Position numbers and translations under genes: made by a program. 5,613 nt of DNA from positions 1 through 5,613 of the forward strand of contig CAIXPV010000138.1 in NCBI GenBank assembly GCA_903921405.1. Direction: 5' to 3'. The notes below the pieces were generated by a model. That model was not told the origin of the DNA. It ran no database searches and worked only from the letters and a program-made list of their open reading frames with translations. Source of the stretch: an uncultured Actinomycetes bacterium. Lineage in GTDB: Bacteria > Actinomycetota > Actinomycetes > Nanopelagicales > Nanopelagicaceae. Position 1 is the first letter of the stretch, and every line of letters begins with the position of its first letter. Of the stretch, positions 5,050 to 5,613 are shown one piece after another.

Positions 5050-5613
5050 TTAAATCTTTTGTACTTGCGCGAATGAGAGCTCTACTGGTGTTTCACGTCC
5101 GAAGATAGAAACAAGAACCTTCAACTTTGCCTGCTCTGGCATGATCTCTGAGATCGATGCTGGAAGCGTTGCAAATGGGCCATCCATAACTGTTACAGAC
5201 TCACCGATTTCAAAGTCGATAAGGCGGATATCAATCTTGTCTGACTTCTTAACTGGACGCGGTGCCAAAATCTTTTCAACTTCATCCATGCTCAATGGGC
5301 TTGGGTGATGTGCGTTGCCAACAAAGCCAGTAACTCCAGGTGTATTACGTACAGCCGACCAAGATTCATCAGTGAGATCCATGCGAACTAATACGTAACC
5401 AGGATAGATGTTGCGCTTAACCATCTTGAACTGACCGTTCTTGAGCTCTTTAACCTCTTCTTCAGGAACTTCAATCTGGAAGATGTAATCCTCCATATTT
5501 AAAGATTGAATACGAGTTTGAAGGTTGCCCTTAACTTTCTTTTCATAGCCAGCATAAGAGTGGACTACATACCAATCACCAAGTGCTGTGCGAAGAGTGC
5601 GGCGAAACTCTGC
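5050..5613 (-). CDS. nusG: Transcription termination/antitermination factor NusG (5' end outside window)
   Basis: NusG binds the RNA polymerase clamp through its NGN domain and modulates pausing, Rho-dependent termination and transcription-translation coupling through its KOW domain. The window holds 187 codons, open to the edge at 5613, so the start is missing. The visible NGN domain starts at GDWYVVHSYAGYE (visible residues 12-24) and includes NIYPGYVLVRMDL (68-80). The C-terminal KOW domain starts at DFEIGESVTVMDGPF (133-147) and ends SFAQVQKI. The ATG at 5496 is internal, since conserved NGN sequence lies upstream of it in the same frame. The visible residues before GDWYV suggest an N-terminal extension, as is common in actinobacteria. 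secE is expected next outside the window, but that is not seen. Confidence 0.97.
   Translation of the reverse strand, partial: AEFRRTLRTALGDWYVVHSYAGYEKKVKGNLQTRIQSLNMEDYIFQIEVPEEEVKELKNGQFKMVKRNIYPGYVLVRMDLTDESWSAVRNTPGVTGFVGNAHHPSPLSMDEVEKILAPRPVKKSDKIDIRLIDFEIGESVTVMDGPFATLPASISEIMPEQAKLKVLVSIFGRETPVELSFAQVQKI

Overview
The window is the classic beta-operon region of a bacterial chromosome, with every gene on the minus strand. In transcription order (high to low coordinate) it holds nusG (start outside the window), rplK (L11), rplA (L1), rplJ (L10), rplL (L7/L12), a short-chain dehydrogenase/reductase (SDR) and rpoB (first 442 codons, cut inside the rifampicin pocket).

The protein sequences look actinobacterial. 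RpoB has the SFAKIREPLEVPNLL N-terminus and the SGLTHKRRLSALGPGG form of the rifampicin region, and two promoter candidates have TANNNT-type -10 boxes. Base composition is moderate: hand counts give about 48% GC in part of rplA and 53% in part of the SDR gene. That combination suggests a low-GC planktonic actinobacterium of the Nanopelagicales (acI) type. The lineage is an inference, not a proven assignment.

Four blocks can be read from the punctuation. (1) nusG-rplK-rplA (5613 to 3786) is closely spaced and ends at a large symmetric hairpin terminator at 3706-3775. A candidate L1-binding RNA motif lies between rplK and rplA. (2) rplJ-rplL (3500 to 2467) has its own promoter (about 3661-3690) and a leader of about 150 nt. 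The leader contains mutually exclusive antiterminator and terminator hairpins, which fits L10 autoregulation by attenuation. The block ends at a strong terminator at 2420-2455. (3) The monocistronic-looking SDR gene (2315 to 1518) resembles the 3-alpha-hydroxysteroid dehydrogenase/carbonyl reductase subfamily and has no obvious link to translation. (4) rpoB has its own candidate promoter (1421-1450) and a TTG start.

Apart from the SDR, the products make or regulate the translation and transcription machinery: L11, L1, L10 and L12 form the 50S stalks, NusG binds RNA polymerase and RpoB is its beta subunit. I do not see an exotic new system. The most interesting content is RNA-level: the rplJ attenuator, the candidate L1 operator, and the SDR gene placed between rplL and rpoB. 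No rRNA, tRNA, CRISPR, insertion sequence or replication origin was seen.
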